Shown here piece by piece: positions 20,510 to 29,671 of a DNA stretch of 64,000 nucleotides. Source of the stretch: Cydia pomonella (Eukaryota > Arthropoda > Insecta > Lepidoptera > Tortricidae); the NCBI RefSeq assembly GCF_033807575.1, contig NC_084719.1:868001-932000 (forward strand). The letters are read 5' to 3'. The notes beneath the pieces are model-generated. The model had not been told where the DNA came from and ran no database searches. It was given only the letters and a program-made list of their open reading frames with translations. Every line of letters begins with the position of its first letter. Position 1 is the stretch's first letter. The position numbers were made by a program, and so were the translations under genes.

Positions 20510-21160
20510 TTAAAAGCAAAACATGTGCCAATTATAAATTAAATCTTTTCCCCTTTTCGTGCTATGAAACCAAAGGATCGGAAACGGAAACTTAGTTACT
20601 TCAACGGAAGCTCTCGCCAACTCGGCCACAACAGCTGAAAGAAGCCGCTGACCGTTAATAAGTCCCCCTTTTACGCGTTTGGGCGCTAAACATTCTACTT
20701 TTGAACTATCTGCTAAGTGAACTAGTTTCTACAAAGGAAATTGGACGTAGTCTCTCTTTGATTGAATTCTTGTTAAATATTTATTCCCAGAGCTCAAAGC
20801 GACGACGAAATAGCCTCATTCAATTTTGCACCAATTCACCGGCCTGTGGTTACTAATAGTCAATAAGAAGATAATTACGTTTGGCCACAGAATATCGTAC
20901 TACAAGTTAATTATTCTAAATTGGGCAAATTTTGAGCATACTTTTGCTTTTTGGAGATTATAATTTTGCCAATATTAATCACAATGTATTAAGAAGAGGG
21001 CTTCGATAGTTTAAGAGAAAGTGGAAAAATAACACAAGCAGTTGACTATTCAGCAGCAGATTTATTTGCTAATTGACATTAAAATATAAATAAGCAAAGA
21101 TACTTCAAGTATTCAAATATGGAATACTTTAAGAATAACCTAAAAAACTAACATAGAAAA
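20510..21160. other. No gene seen
   Basis: AT-rich; no frame or repeat identified. Confidence 0.5.
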
Positions 21161-21164
21161 TAAA

Positions 21165-21250
21165 ATAATAAATAAATAAATATATCTTTATTTCAGACCC
21201 AGAAGTCCATATATGGTTAGTAAAATTAACTTAAAACCTATATTATTCAC
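21165..21250 (-). mobile_element. Non-LTR 3' end (GTCTGAAATAAAGATATAT)
   Basis: Minus strand ends TCTGAAATAAAGATATATTT plus ATTT units. The same end, before later insertions, lies at 24920-24966 plus 25281-25306, where GTTAGTAAAGTTACAAAATTAA matches GTTAGTAAAATTAACTTAAA here. Confidence 0.6.
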
Positions 21251-21497
21251 AAAGGTTATACTATGCCAATCAGACCTACTTGACATAGGTCAAAGTAGAT
21301 CTGACCTGCTCCACCCAATGCCACATTATGGGGCAGTTAACCCTTAATTTGGCAGAGAAAAAAAAATGCATTTTTTTTTCTTCTTTTTGTTTTAACATGT
21401 CTATACAGCTTTAATATACCACAGAAAAATATTGAAAAAAATCTATTAGGCTTATTTTAGAAAAAAAAACATGTATGTCACAATATACACTGCCAAA

Positions 21498-23084
21498 TTA
21501 AGAGACTTTGTTATGGAAAAAATAAAACAAGTATTTGTAGCAATATTTATAATATTTTTTTTGCAGTTTACATTTAAATCCCCATTTAGTTGGTTTGTCC
21601 TTCATGTATTGACGTCTCTTTCCAGCTTTTGTCCCCTTGTAAGGGATCATCATCTCATCTACGTCGTCTACATCGTCAGCTCATTCTCATGTTTTAGGCT
21701 ATTATTTCGTACCTTTTCGACGAGAGGTCTCACTTTAAAATATCTGTCGGTATCCTCAAAAGCGTTGTCAACAAAATGCAGATATTTACGAAGATGCTGA
21801 TATCGTTTTAGGGTCATACAATCGGCTATTTTATCATATCTCGTACGTTGAGACCAGTAGTCCAAGTAAGAAGGCATTTTTACGATCCCCATTAATATTT
21901 TGATTGCAAGAAAATCGCGAATCTCCTCTTCTGTAACGTTAACCGATTTTCCGTCACTGGAAACTGAGTAGAGATTGGTCTATTCTACGATATCCTTTAT
22001 CATATCTGACGAGAAAAACTTGGAAAAATAGTGCAACGGTGATTTTACTTCAGGGATGTCTGCCCAATCTTCGTCTTCTTCAATAACTGCTTGATGGCGA
22101 AACATGGCCCTTTGCCACTTATAAACAAGAACGAATTTTGGAATTTTTCGTGGTCGTTTGGGTAGAACGACGTATCTAGTTTGTTGTGGTCTAGCATTAG
22201 CGTTTCTTTTGCGTATACGTGGAGTTAAAGGGCTTATGAAGAGATTTACAGATGTCGCAGGCGTAGCTGGTGGAACAGGAGCAGAAAAATTGACAGGCAC
22301 AGAGGCAGGAGACCGAAGCGAGGTGCATTCGGATGAAGGAGTAGCAGTTAGAGACGGTAATTCTGTTAGAATCGGGATTTGGCTCAAATTCGGATCTTTA
22401 TCAGGCTCTGGGCAAAGTTCATGAAGAATGGGTTGTCAAGCGGACGTTTTCATCTCCATCGGAATCAGAAATGTTAATATTCTCTAAGGAGCTAGCAATG
22501 GATGGGGCTGGAGATGAGGATTGTGCAGGGGAGAGCAGTTCATGTTCGCTGTCTGAGGTTTCGCTGTGATCTGATGTGGCATTTACCATCGGAACAAGAG
22601 CAAGCAACCTTCCACCACGCGTTTGAACTTGGTGCTGTAGGCAACATAAACAAAAACTATGGTAACCATTCCCAAAAACAAACAAAAAATGCAAAAATAA
22701 TAATAATGACCAGTTCGCCGTGCATATCGTGTCATACAAAAAAGGTTTTAGGTTATTTCTTTACTATTTGGCAATGTATGCTACACCATACATGTAATTC
22801 AAATCATAAACTTTAGTGTATTTGGCAGTGTATGACACGTCATACAGCTAAATAAAACCATGCTTTCTTATGTTATTGGCAGAGTATGTCACACCATACA
22901 ACAAGTTTGAAGCAAAATAGTTGTTAGTATAAGGTTAGTTGGTGTAAGTTTTTAATGAAAGCAGATGTGAAATATATTACCACATTACAAACTTAGAAAA
23001 AAACAGCACGTATCATAGAGAAAAACAAAGTAAAACAACAATAATTACCTTGGAAAGTGCAACTTTCTTCCTTCGCCCCGGCAT
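21498..23084 (-). pseudogene. piggyBac-type transposase, truncated and frameshifted
   Basis: Exon 1 is inferred at 23084-23049 (MPGRRKKVALSK) with donor GTAATT. The intron runs to an acceptor ending CCTACAG at 22635, and exon 2 opens at 22634 in the same phase (HQVQTRGGRLLAL). A Ser/Glu/Asp-rich N-terminal region follows (HSETSDSEHELLSPAQSS, SDSDGDENV). There is a frameshift near 22425, a basic segment (LPKRPRKIPKF), then WADIPEV and a stop codon near 21980. The superfamily block is IKILMGIVKMPSYLDYWSQ, HLRKYLHFVDN, YFKVRPLVEKVR, a second frameshift near 21660, and VDEMMIPYKG with KPTKWGFK. The Asp of VDEMM is the first of the three catalytic Asp; coding homology ends at about 21577, so the other two and the Cys-rich C-terminus are gone. 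It cannot encode an active enzyme, although its ends may be mobilised in trans. Confidence 0.85.
22635..23048 (-). other. Inferred intron of the piggyBac-like gene, with repeated motif
   Basis: Bounded by GT (GTAATTATTG) and AG (GTTGCCTACAG) with no phase change between flanking exons. It holds three spaced copies of a motif on the plus strand: TTGGCAATGTATGCTACACC (about 22769), TTGGCAGTGTATGACACGTC (about 22822) and TTGGCAGAGTATGTCACACC (about 22879), each followed by ATACA. Two further relatives sit near the termini (TGTCACAATATACACTGCCAA at 21477 and CATGTCATACAGTGCCAAA at 23232). Confidence 0.6.
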
Positions 23085-23452
23085 CTTGTTGACAACTGAT
23101 TATTGAGGTTGCCAGTGTCATGAATTATTTTTTTACCAAATTTGTGAATAATGTTGCTATCATAAAAAAATTAATGGTAACAAATAAATATCAATATGCG
23201 ACTGGTAGATTTTTTTGTATTACTTGTATAACATGTCATACAGTGCCAAATTAAGGGTTAAATCTGTCCGCAATCACCTTCAGAATGCTATTTCGACTTT
23301 CCCTTACGCGACCCATTAGCGACGTGATTTTTTTACGCATTATCGCGTGAAAATCATCCGTGTGCGCTTGGGAGAACATTCCTGATGCACTGCACAATAA
23401 AAGGATATCAATAACTATAATATTTACAAACTCAAAAATGGATATTTATTAA

Positions 23453-23563
23453 AGGTACCGTTTGGATTCAGTCCGTTCAAATGTTCAGCAGTGATGCAGT
23501 TGGAAGTAACGTCGCGCTCAGCCCTGCTGCTCTGCTGGTGCAGTCTGAATCCCAACGATACCT
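23453..23563. mobile_element. Foldback MITE with TAA duplication
   Basis: AGGTACCGTTTGGATTCAGTC and GACTGAATC-like GTCTGAATCCCAACGATACCT are inverted. TAA lies at 23450-23452 and 23564-23566. The interior (GCAGTTGGAAGTAACGTCGCGC) matches 24905-24919 plus 25313-25320, defining a family. The 3-bp duplication and TAA target suggest a PIF/Harbinger-type origin. Confidence 0.7.
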
Positions 23564-23569
23564 TAAGGA

Positions 23570-24790
23570 ATTAAATTCAGGTTTAAAAAATATCATCTTC
23601 ATTTGGATGATACCAATTTGTCACGACTCGTAGTGCATCTTGCATGTGTACCAATAGGGGCCTGGTGGCGGCTATACTACCAGATGTTGTTGCTGTTGTG
23701 TTCGTAATTTTCTGATATCTTATTTTGAAAAGAATTTAAAGGATGTAATCTTATAATATTAAAACAAACGGTCTCATCACCATCACCCGATGTTTTTGTT
23801 ATAACAATCATATTTACATAATTAACGATATTCGTAAACCATTAGTAAAATCTGGCAAGATGAATAACTCTGCTTCGCTGGCAACCTTCCAGCGACTAAT
23901 GTAATTGTTTGTATATCGTTCGAGCCCTGTCATGTCCGACCAGTTTTTTGCCAAGATAATAGTTTAGTAACATGAGATACTTGCTGACTTTTTGGAGATG
24001 TTGAGACTTCTTGAGTAAACAGAAATAGTAACAGGGATTCCGCATTTTTATTTTCTTGTTTTTGCAATTACAGCTGCAGTGTTTTAACTGTCTATCCGAT
24101 ACCTCTTCTCACTTAAGCTGCTGGGCCAATTTAAATTAAATTCGTTAAAGAGATCGTTTGAGACCTGAGGAAGAATGTAGGATAGATGTTCTTGTAATTA
24201 TTTTGTTAGTTAATTATGTAGGTACTGTTATTAACTTTAAGTAATATTGTATGCCCCTACGGGGTGTCATGTTCTGACTTGTTCATATATATAACATCTT
24301 AATTGAAATGTACATGACTTCACAATGAATAAGTTTTTATCAGTGATCATCATCATGCTACGCAGACAAAGTCTTGAGCAGAACTAGTAGTTTCATAAGT
24401 GCTGGGATACCTATCGTCTGGCAAATTCTCTGTTCGTAGTTGTTTTTCTCTACAAAGCGGGATAACGCTGGGATCGCCTACGAAAAAGTTGGCAGTGAAT
24501 GTGTTAATATTTCATAGACTGCACAATCAGTGTAACAGTTTTTATCAAGCCATAAAAGAGCGGTCAACCAATAGGCGAATAAATCGAGTGGAATATCTTT
24601 CTATTTCCCTCGGCGAAACAGATCGCCGCTTTATACACTCGTAAAAACGACGTTTTACTGTTATATGCATTTTCCATTTGGAGTGCCAAAACTCTGTTTT
24701 ATGTTTATTGAAAACTTTCACGTACGGTGAAGTAATTGAAGTTTGGTAGACAGTCATAGGTTCTTGAAGTTGTGTGTAACGTCTTATAAA
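23570..24790. other. No gene seen
   Basis: AT-rich. 24075-24140 (ACCTCTTCTCACTTAAGCTG) resembles a common repeat also at 47452-47500, too diverged to delimit. Opposed frames of 70-81 codons at 24399-24757 share a hairpin-like region (ATTTCCCTCGGCGAAACAG) and show no domain. Confidence 0.45.
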
Positions 24791-24919
24791 GCCGGCAGCG
24801 ATACTGCAACAGTATTGCGGCGTGAGGTTACTACCGACTGCATTACTGCCGCAAATGTCAAAATTGTTTTTGCTGCACGAATTTTTTACATTGGCGGCAG
24901 CAATGCAGTCGGAAGTAAT

Positions 24920-25306
24920 AAAAATTATTTATTTCAGACTCCTTTAAAATCCATATCTTGTTAGTATTTTTTTTATACTACGTCGGTGGCAAACAAGCAT
25001 ACGGCCCGCCTGATGGTAAGCAGTCTCCGTAGCTTATGTACGCCTGCAACTCCAGAGGAGTTACATGCGCGTCGCCGACCCTAACACTCCGTAGCCTCGT
25101 TGAGCTCTGGCAATCTTACTCACCGGCAGGAACACAACACTATGAGTAGGGTCTAGTGTTATTTGGCTGCCGTTTTCTGTAAGGTGGAGGTACTTCCCCA
25201 GTTGGGCTCTGCTCTAGATCTGGATGGATCATTCACAATGCCCATAATATCACTTAAACTCGAAATCCTATAAACTAACTGTTAGTAAAGTTACAAAATT
25301 AATATT
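24920..25306 (-). mobile_element. Non-LTR 3' end inserted in the MITE, itself carrying RP1
   Basis: Minus-strand 3' end (GGAGTCTGAAATAAATAATTTTT at 24920-24942). Without the RP1 insertion its sequence CCATATCTTGTTAGTAAAGTTACA parallels 21207-21235. Flanked by AGTAAT. Confidence 0.65.
24967..25280 (-). mobile_element. RP1 retroposon copy
   Basis: Poly(T) start then ATACTACGTCGGTGGCAAAC, CATACGGCCCGCCTGATGG, through TCCCCAGTTGGGCTCTGC. On the minus strand it ends CATCAGGCGGGCCGTATG and CGTAGTATAAAAAAAA, the same style of 3' end as 62580-62640. GTTAGTA at 24960-24966 and 25281-25287 is a perfect 7-bp target duplication. Confidence 0.75.
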
Positions 25307-25546
25307 AGTAATGTCGCGCCGCAATACCGCAGCAGTAATATAATTCTGGTGAAGTCTGAATTCAAATAGTACCTTTAGTATAACTCACGGTAGTTTAAAT
25401 TCGATTGCTGCAAAACTTTACGGGGAGACGAAAACTGTTACTATCACTCCTGTATCGGTCCAGATAATTTTTCGTACGTTTCTGGGTCCTTAAGTAACAA
25501 CGGTACAAAGCATCAATGTTTACTTGTATCATTATCATCCTTTTTA

Positions 25547-26121
25547 GGGTTCCGTAGTCAACTAGGAACCCTTATAGTTTCGCCATGTCCGTCTGTCTGT
25601 CTGTCTGTCTGTCTGTCCGAGGCTTTGCTCCGTGGTCGTCAGTGCTAGAAAGCTGAAATTCGGCATGGATATATAAATCAATAAAGCCGATAAAGTCGTA
25701 TAATAAAATCTAAATTTTTTTTTGAGGGTACCTCCCCTACACTTAAAGTGGGGGTGATTTTTTTTTGCTTCAACCCTACAGTGTGGGGTATCGTTGGAAA
25801 GGTCTTTCAAAACGAATAGGGGTCTTCAACAAACATTTTTTGATAATGTGTATATATTCGGAGATAATCGCTCCGAAAGAAAAAATAAAAAAAAATATGA
25901 AAAAAATCGTGGAAGTAGAGCTTAAGAAAGACATTACCTAAATGAAAACTATAGCAGACATGATTAATTTAGCTGTTTTTGAGTTATTACAAAAAGTTTA
26001 CCCTTCATAGTAAAAAAACGTACATCCACAGTTCATCCTTTAAGCTCCATTTTAGCTTATTGTGACGGAAAAGTAACTACGGAACCCTACTCTGAGCATG
26101 GCCCGACATGCTCTTGGCCGG
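25547..26121 (+). mobile_element. GTTCCG-B copy 2
   Basis: GGGTTCCGTAGTCAACTAGG with fold-back GGAACCC, a short CTGT microsatellite, GAGGCTTTGCTCCGTGGTCG, and the end ACGGAACCCTACTCTGAGC, CATGCTCTTGGCCGG. Left flank TTA, right flank TTT. Reverse orientation relative to 14539-15270 and about 570 bp long. Confidence 0.8.
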
Positions 26122-26389
26122 TTTTTAAATTATGGCTTCAACCCAGTGGGACTATTTCGCCAGTATCACGGCCACATAAGAGCTCATAAGAGGAAGAAAC
26201 CTTGATTGCTGAGGTCGCCGTCATCGAAATCGATGTGGAGGACTATAATATTTAGAAGCTTTAAATACGACTAAAATCGTACAATTAGTACAAGACAGTG
26301 TACAGTGATTTTATCAGCTCTTGTAAAGCGATAGCTGGACTTTACAAGTAGTATGTGGACTACCGACCGTTGACTCCAAAATGGTGGGT

Positions 26390-26612
26390 TAAGGCGTTTC
26401 GAGATTAATTCTCCATTCACCCAAGCCAAGGAGTGGAATGCCCTGCCCGAATCTGTGTTTCCGTATGAGTACAATCTGAATCTCTTCAAGGCTAGAGTAA
26501 ATAGGTATCTCATAGGTAAGCGTGCTCCACCGTAGACCGCATCATCACTTACCATCAGGTGTGATCGTGGTCAAACGCCTGCCCATACTCCATAAAAAAA
26601 AAATTCACTGCA
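26390..26612 (+). mobile_element. Non-LTR 3' end with C-terminal coding remnant
   Basis: Frame FTQAKEWNALPESVFPYEYN, LNLFKARVNRYLIGKRAPP and stop, then CACTTACCATCAGGTGTG and a poly(A) tract at 26597-26606. The W-N-LP..VF motif is the usual C-terminal end of CR1/Jockey-like reverse transcriptase proteins. 5'-truncated. Confidence 0.65.
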
Positions 26613-26639
26613 CACTACCACATTAGTTTACTGTATAAT

Positions 26640-26820
26640 ACACACCATATAGCTATCCATATTACACTTTCAACAGTATTAATGAGCAAAAAACAATGGA
26701 ATTAAGCACGAGGCGTGACTATCAAGATGGCACTTGAACCGGAAGACGTTTACTTGTAGGACTAGCAATGTACGGTGAATTGTCAATGTCAGACGACAAT
26801 CGTAAACGTGGTGAAACAGG
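26640..26820 (+). repeat. Diverged repeat pair, member 1
   Basis: TATTAATGAGCAAAAAACAA, then GCACTTGAACCGGAAGACG and GTGAATTGTCAATG parallel TATTAACGAGCAAAAAACAA, GATTGCAACCGGAAAATCC and TGTACTGTCAATGCAGG at 28695-28815. An old interspersed element without an identified end. Confidence 0.45.
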
Positions 26821-27063
26821 GGTTTGAAGTTCAAATTCACATAAAATTTAAGTAGTTTATGTATTTTCGATTTAGCGCTTGTACACCGAAGTCCATATAT
26901 GTCTTGGCATGCATTCCTTTAGACTTAAGTTTTTACTTTTAAGATTTAGCATTTTAACTCAATTTTGCTCAGTTTGGCAACCTACTTTTACCGAACGGGT
27001 GCGTTAAAAATCTAAAACAAAGCGGGAAATGGATATTAGTTATATAGCTAATGTTGTCGTAAA

Positions 27064-27393
27064 AAAGCGCTGGTGGCCTAGCGGTAAGAGCGTGCGACTT
27101 GCAATCCGGAGGTCGCGGGTTCAAACCCTGGCTCGTACCAATGAGTTTTTCGGAACTTACGTACGAAATATCATTTGATATTTACCAGTCGCTTTTCGGT
27201 GAAGGAAAACATCGTGGGGAAACCGGACTAATCCCAACAAGGCCTAGTTTACCCCTCTGGGTTGGAAGGTCAGATGGCAGTCGCTTTCATAAAAACTAGT
27301 GCCTATGCCAAATCTTGGGATTAGTTGTCAAGCGGACCCCAGGCTCCCATGAGCCGTGGCAAAATGCCGGGACAACGCGAGGAAGAAGAAAGA
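27064..27393 (+). mobile_element. SINE-2a, full length with 18-bp target duplication
   Basis: The tRNA-like head has box A TGGCCTAGCGGTAAGAG and box B GGTTCAAACCC, with loop CTTGCAA at the anticodon position. The core (TTTTTCGGAACTTACG, AAACATCGTGGGGAAAC) and 3' half (GGGTTGGAAGGTCAGATGGC, GGCTCCCATGAGCCGTGGC) follow, then a GAA-rich tail. AGCTAATGTTGTCGTAAA at 27046-27063 recurs exactly at 27394-27411. Transcription would be by RNA polymerase III and mobilisation by a LINE. Confidence 0.9.
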
Positions 27394-27411
27394 AGCTAAT
27401 GTTGTCGTAAA

Positions 27412-28005
27412 TGGCGGCGGTTGTTTATCGCATTATGAATATGTCAAGCACACATTATTATCCAATAAATATTTGTTTATTCGTGAATTTCATTTTACCA
27501 TAAGAAATGTACTATTCTTCCTTTTGCTTTCCTTCCTTTCTTATTAACATTAACCTCTCCTTCGTCCTTTTTAACATGACTTGTGTTTTTCTAAGTTGCT
27601 TTAAATTTGCCGCAAAGGACAAAAGTAATTTCATATGTTTATCAATAAAATAAGACACATGCCATATAAATTATAGAAGTATCACACGTAATTTTTAACA
27701 GTGTACCTATAAATACAAATAAATAAGTTCCGATGAAAATCCGCACCATGGCGAAGGTCAAATAAAATCTAGTCAGGGTACATATAAATTGAAAAACGTA
27801 AAGGGCTACCTTTATCTAAGGTAACGATGACCTCTTTTTTACGTTGAATAGGTGTTTTAAACCAGCCTACCTCCCATCAACATAAAGATTGCAGCGACAA
27901 TACGTGAGACAATGAGGCGACTCGCTTCGCTAATGGACTGCATAAATTATACTCCAGTTATACACTAGGACGTACAGTGGAATCAAAATGATGTCGCTTC
28001 TAACG
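27412..28005. other. No gene seen
   Basis: AT-rich, with a pyrimidine-rich stretch at 27510-27570. No frame or repeat assigned. Confidence 0.5.
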
Positions 28006-28006
28006 G

Positions 28007-28130
28007 ACCGATTCGAAGAATGCTTCTAAGAGATCATATACCGATCTGTTAGTGTCAATCGTGACGTTTTTGTTTGAAGAAATGTCACTTTTGACACTGA
28101 CATATCGTCTCTTAGAAGCGTTGTTCGAAG
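28007..28130. mobile_element. Short MITE-1-related foldback
   Basis: CCGATTCGAAGAATGCTTCTAAGAGA with TGTCAATCGTGACGTTT is mirrored by AAATGTCACTTTTGACACTGACATA, TCTCTTAGAAGC and TTCGAAG. The end resembles MITE-1, the interior does not. Related half-hairpins with GTCAGTGTCAAAAGTGAC occur at 37708 and 43644. Confidence 0.55.
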
Positions 28131-28668
28131 TTCTTCTGAGGCTTTGGTCTCCGGTTGACACGGCACATGATATTTTTTATTGCTAAATTCAGCTTTCTCA
28201 GTATTTTCAGAAGTATAAAAAAGGCATTTCGTAAGGACATCCTGTAGTATCTTCAATAAAACACTTGATACACTTCTTGTTGTATTTATTTTAGTTGTAA
28301 GTGACTTCTTAATATTAATTATAGTTAAATTGATATACAGCATATCCGTCCATATAAGCAAGGGGTGAGTTAGAGAGAGCTGTCAAAGTGACAGTCATAG
28401 ATAACATATTTTAAGGAGTGCGTTCACAAACGTCACTCCGCTACACATCCTTCCATATTCTTCTTTTAGAAACTATGGTTTCCATCAAATTTATGATGAT
28501 TTCACCAATGTGAAAAGTGTGCTCGAAGAGCATGACGTTGTTTGGTAATTGTTTTTAGTAAACTGATATTGCTGACTTTACAAATAGCCACGGTGGATGG
28601 CCGGGTGTTGACTAAATCATAAAGAAAATATGTTTCATGACTCATTCTTCATTAGCTAAATACTTCCA
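28131..28668. other. No gene seen
   Basis: The 111-codon minus-strand frame at 28026-28361 begins inside this stretch but overlaps the foldback and has no domain. Nothing else identified. Confidence 0.45.
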
Positions 28669-28669
28669 C

Positions 28670-28815
28670 GTTAGTTCCCTGCATCATAAACTATCAATAT
28701 TAACGAGCAAAAAACAAAAATATATTCTCGAGACAACATCGCCATTTTGGATTGCAACCGGAAAATCCATATAAAATATCACGAACGCGTTATAAATGTG
28801 TACTGTCAATGCAGG
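28670..28815 (+). repeat. Diverged repeat pair, member 2
   Basis: Partner of 26640-26820; shared strings are listed there. Similarity is patchy, with small gaps. Confidence 0.4.
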
Positions 28816-29044
28816 TGAATTACACACATAAATCGTCCTACTGATTTTTTCCCCTATGCTACCCTTAATGGACGACGTTACAAAAAACTGCGAGTGTTTT
28901 GAGTCAGTGTCACAATCCTCGGCCGCGATAATTTACGGTCAAACACGGCGAGGTAAAAACAATGGACTTCGTAACAATGGCTTCTAGAAATTAAGGTTTT
29001 AGAGCAAAGGGTGACTTCAAAGCTTACATTTTGCAAAATTAAAA

Positions 29045-29560
29045 GATTTATTCTGTAAGTAGGCCTCAAAATGTTCAAGTTCAAGTTCAAGTTTCTTTAT
29101 TTGGCCAAGTAACAACAGAACGTTACATCTAGCATGTCAAAATACAGGTCATTGCTAAAACTAATCATGCAATGTCTTAATAGGTATAAAGGTAGACAAA
29201 ATTATATATATCAAAATATATTATTAACATGGTAAATGATCAAATACATCAATATAATATAATATAAAAGCAGCTATGCTTAGAATTATTTTATATAACA
29301 AAATCATAATTTTTCATTTTATCTGTAAATTCATTGAGTAAAATGGATTACATTGGAAGAAACGTTTAAGTTTACTTTTAAATTGTATACATGTTAAATT
29401 CGTTATGTGTAAAGACAATAAATTGTAAAGGGTAACTTTTAGGGAAATACCTTGCATAAATGTTTTGACTAGCTTCGTCGAAGGAACGCATAGTTTATTC
29501 TTATTACGCGTGTTATAAGTATGAATGTCCTCCCGTGTTTTAAAATCATTTTCCTACTCC
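29045..29560 (-). mobile_element. Non-LTR 3' end with TTGAAC tandem tail
   Basis: Minus strand: CCAAATAAAGAAACTTGAAC and further TTGAAC units, ending at about 29070. The upstream part (to about 29560) is AT-rich non-coding and shows GAAGCTAGTCAAAACATTT. A short AGGCCTACTTACAGAATAAA piece at 29050-29067 is shared with the 3' end at 59532. Confidence 0.55.
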
Positions 29561-29671
29561 TCTACTGTTATCTGTGATTTATGCATTCATTAACACGAAT
29601 ATAAGAACATACATAAAAGATTTCAAGAAAAGTCTATATTGTCTATTCCTCATAAAAGCTCTTGTGCTTTT

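Larger units (their letters stand above)
21341..23257 (-). mobile_element. piggyBac-like DNA transposon, internally deleted
   Basis: Ends CCCTTAATTTGGCA (21341-21354) and TGCCAAATTAAGGG (23244-23257) are perfect 14-bp inverted repeats, each bordered by TTAA (21337-21340 and 23258-23261), the hallmark target of the piggyBac superfamily. Length is 1917 bp, against roughly 2.4 kb or more for autonomous elements. It carries one minus-strand transposase gene lacking its C-terminal half. Repeated motifs related to TTGGCAGTGTATGACAC sit at both subterminal sides. Confidence 0.9.
24797..25376. mobile_element. Foldback MITE carrying two later insertions
   Basis: The left part (CGACTGCATTACTGCCGC and inverted GCGGCAGCAATGCAGTCGG) continues after 25307 as AGTAATGTCGCGCCGCAATACC and ends GTCTGAATTCAAATAGTACCT. 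Joined across the insertion the sequence parallels the MITE at 23453-23563. AGTAAT at 24914-24919 and 25307-25312 is the duplication of the inserted retroposon. Confidence 0.65.
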
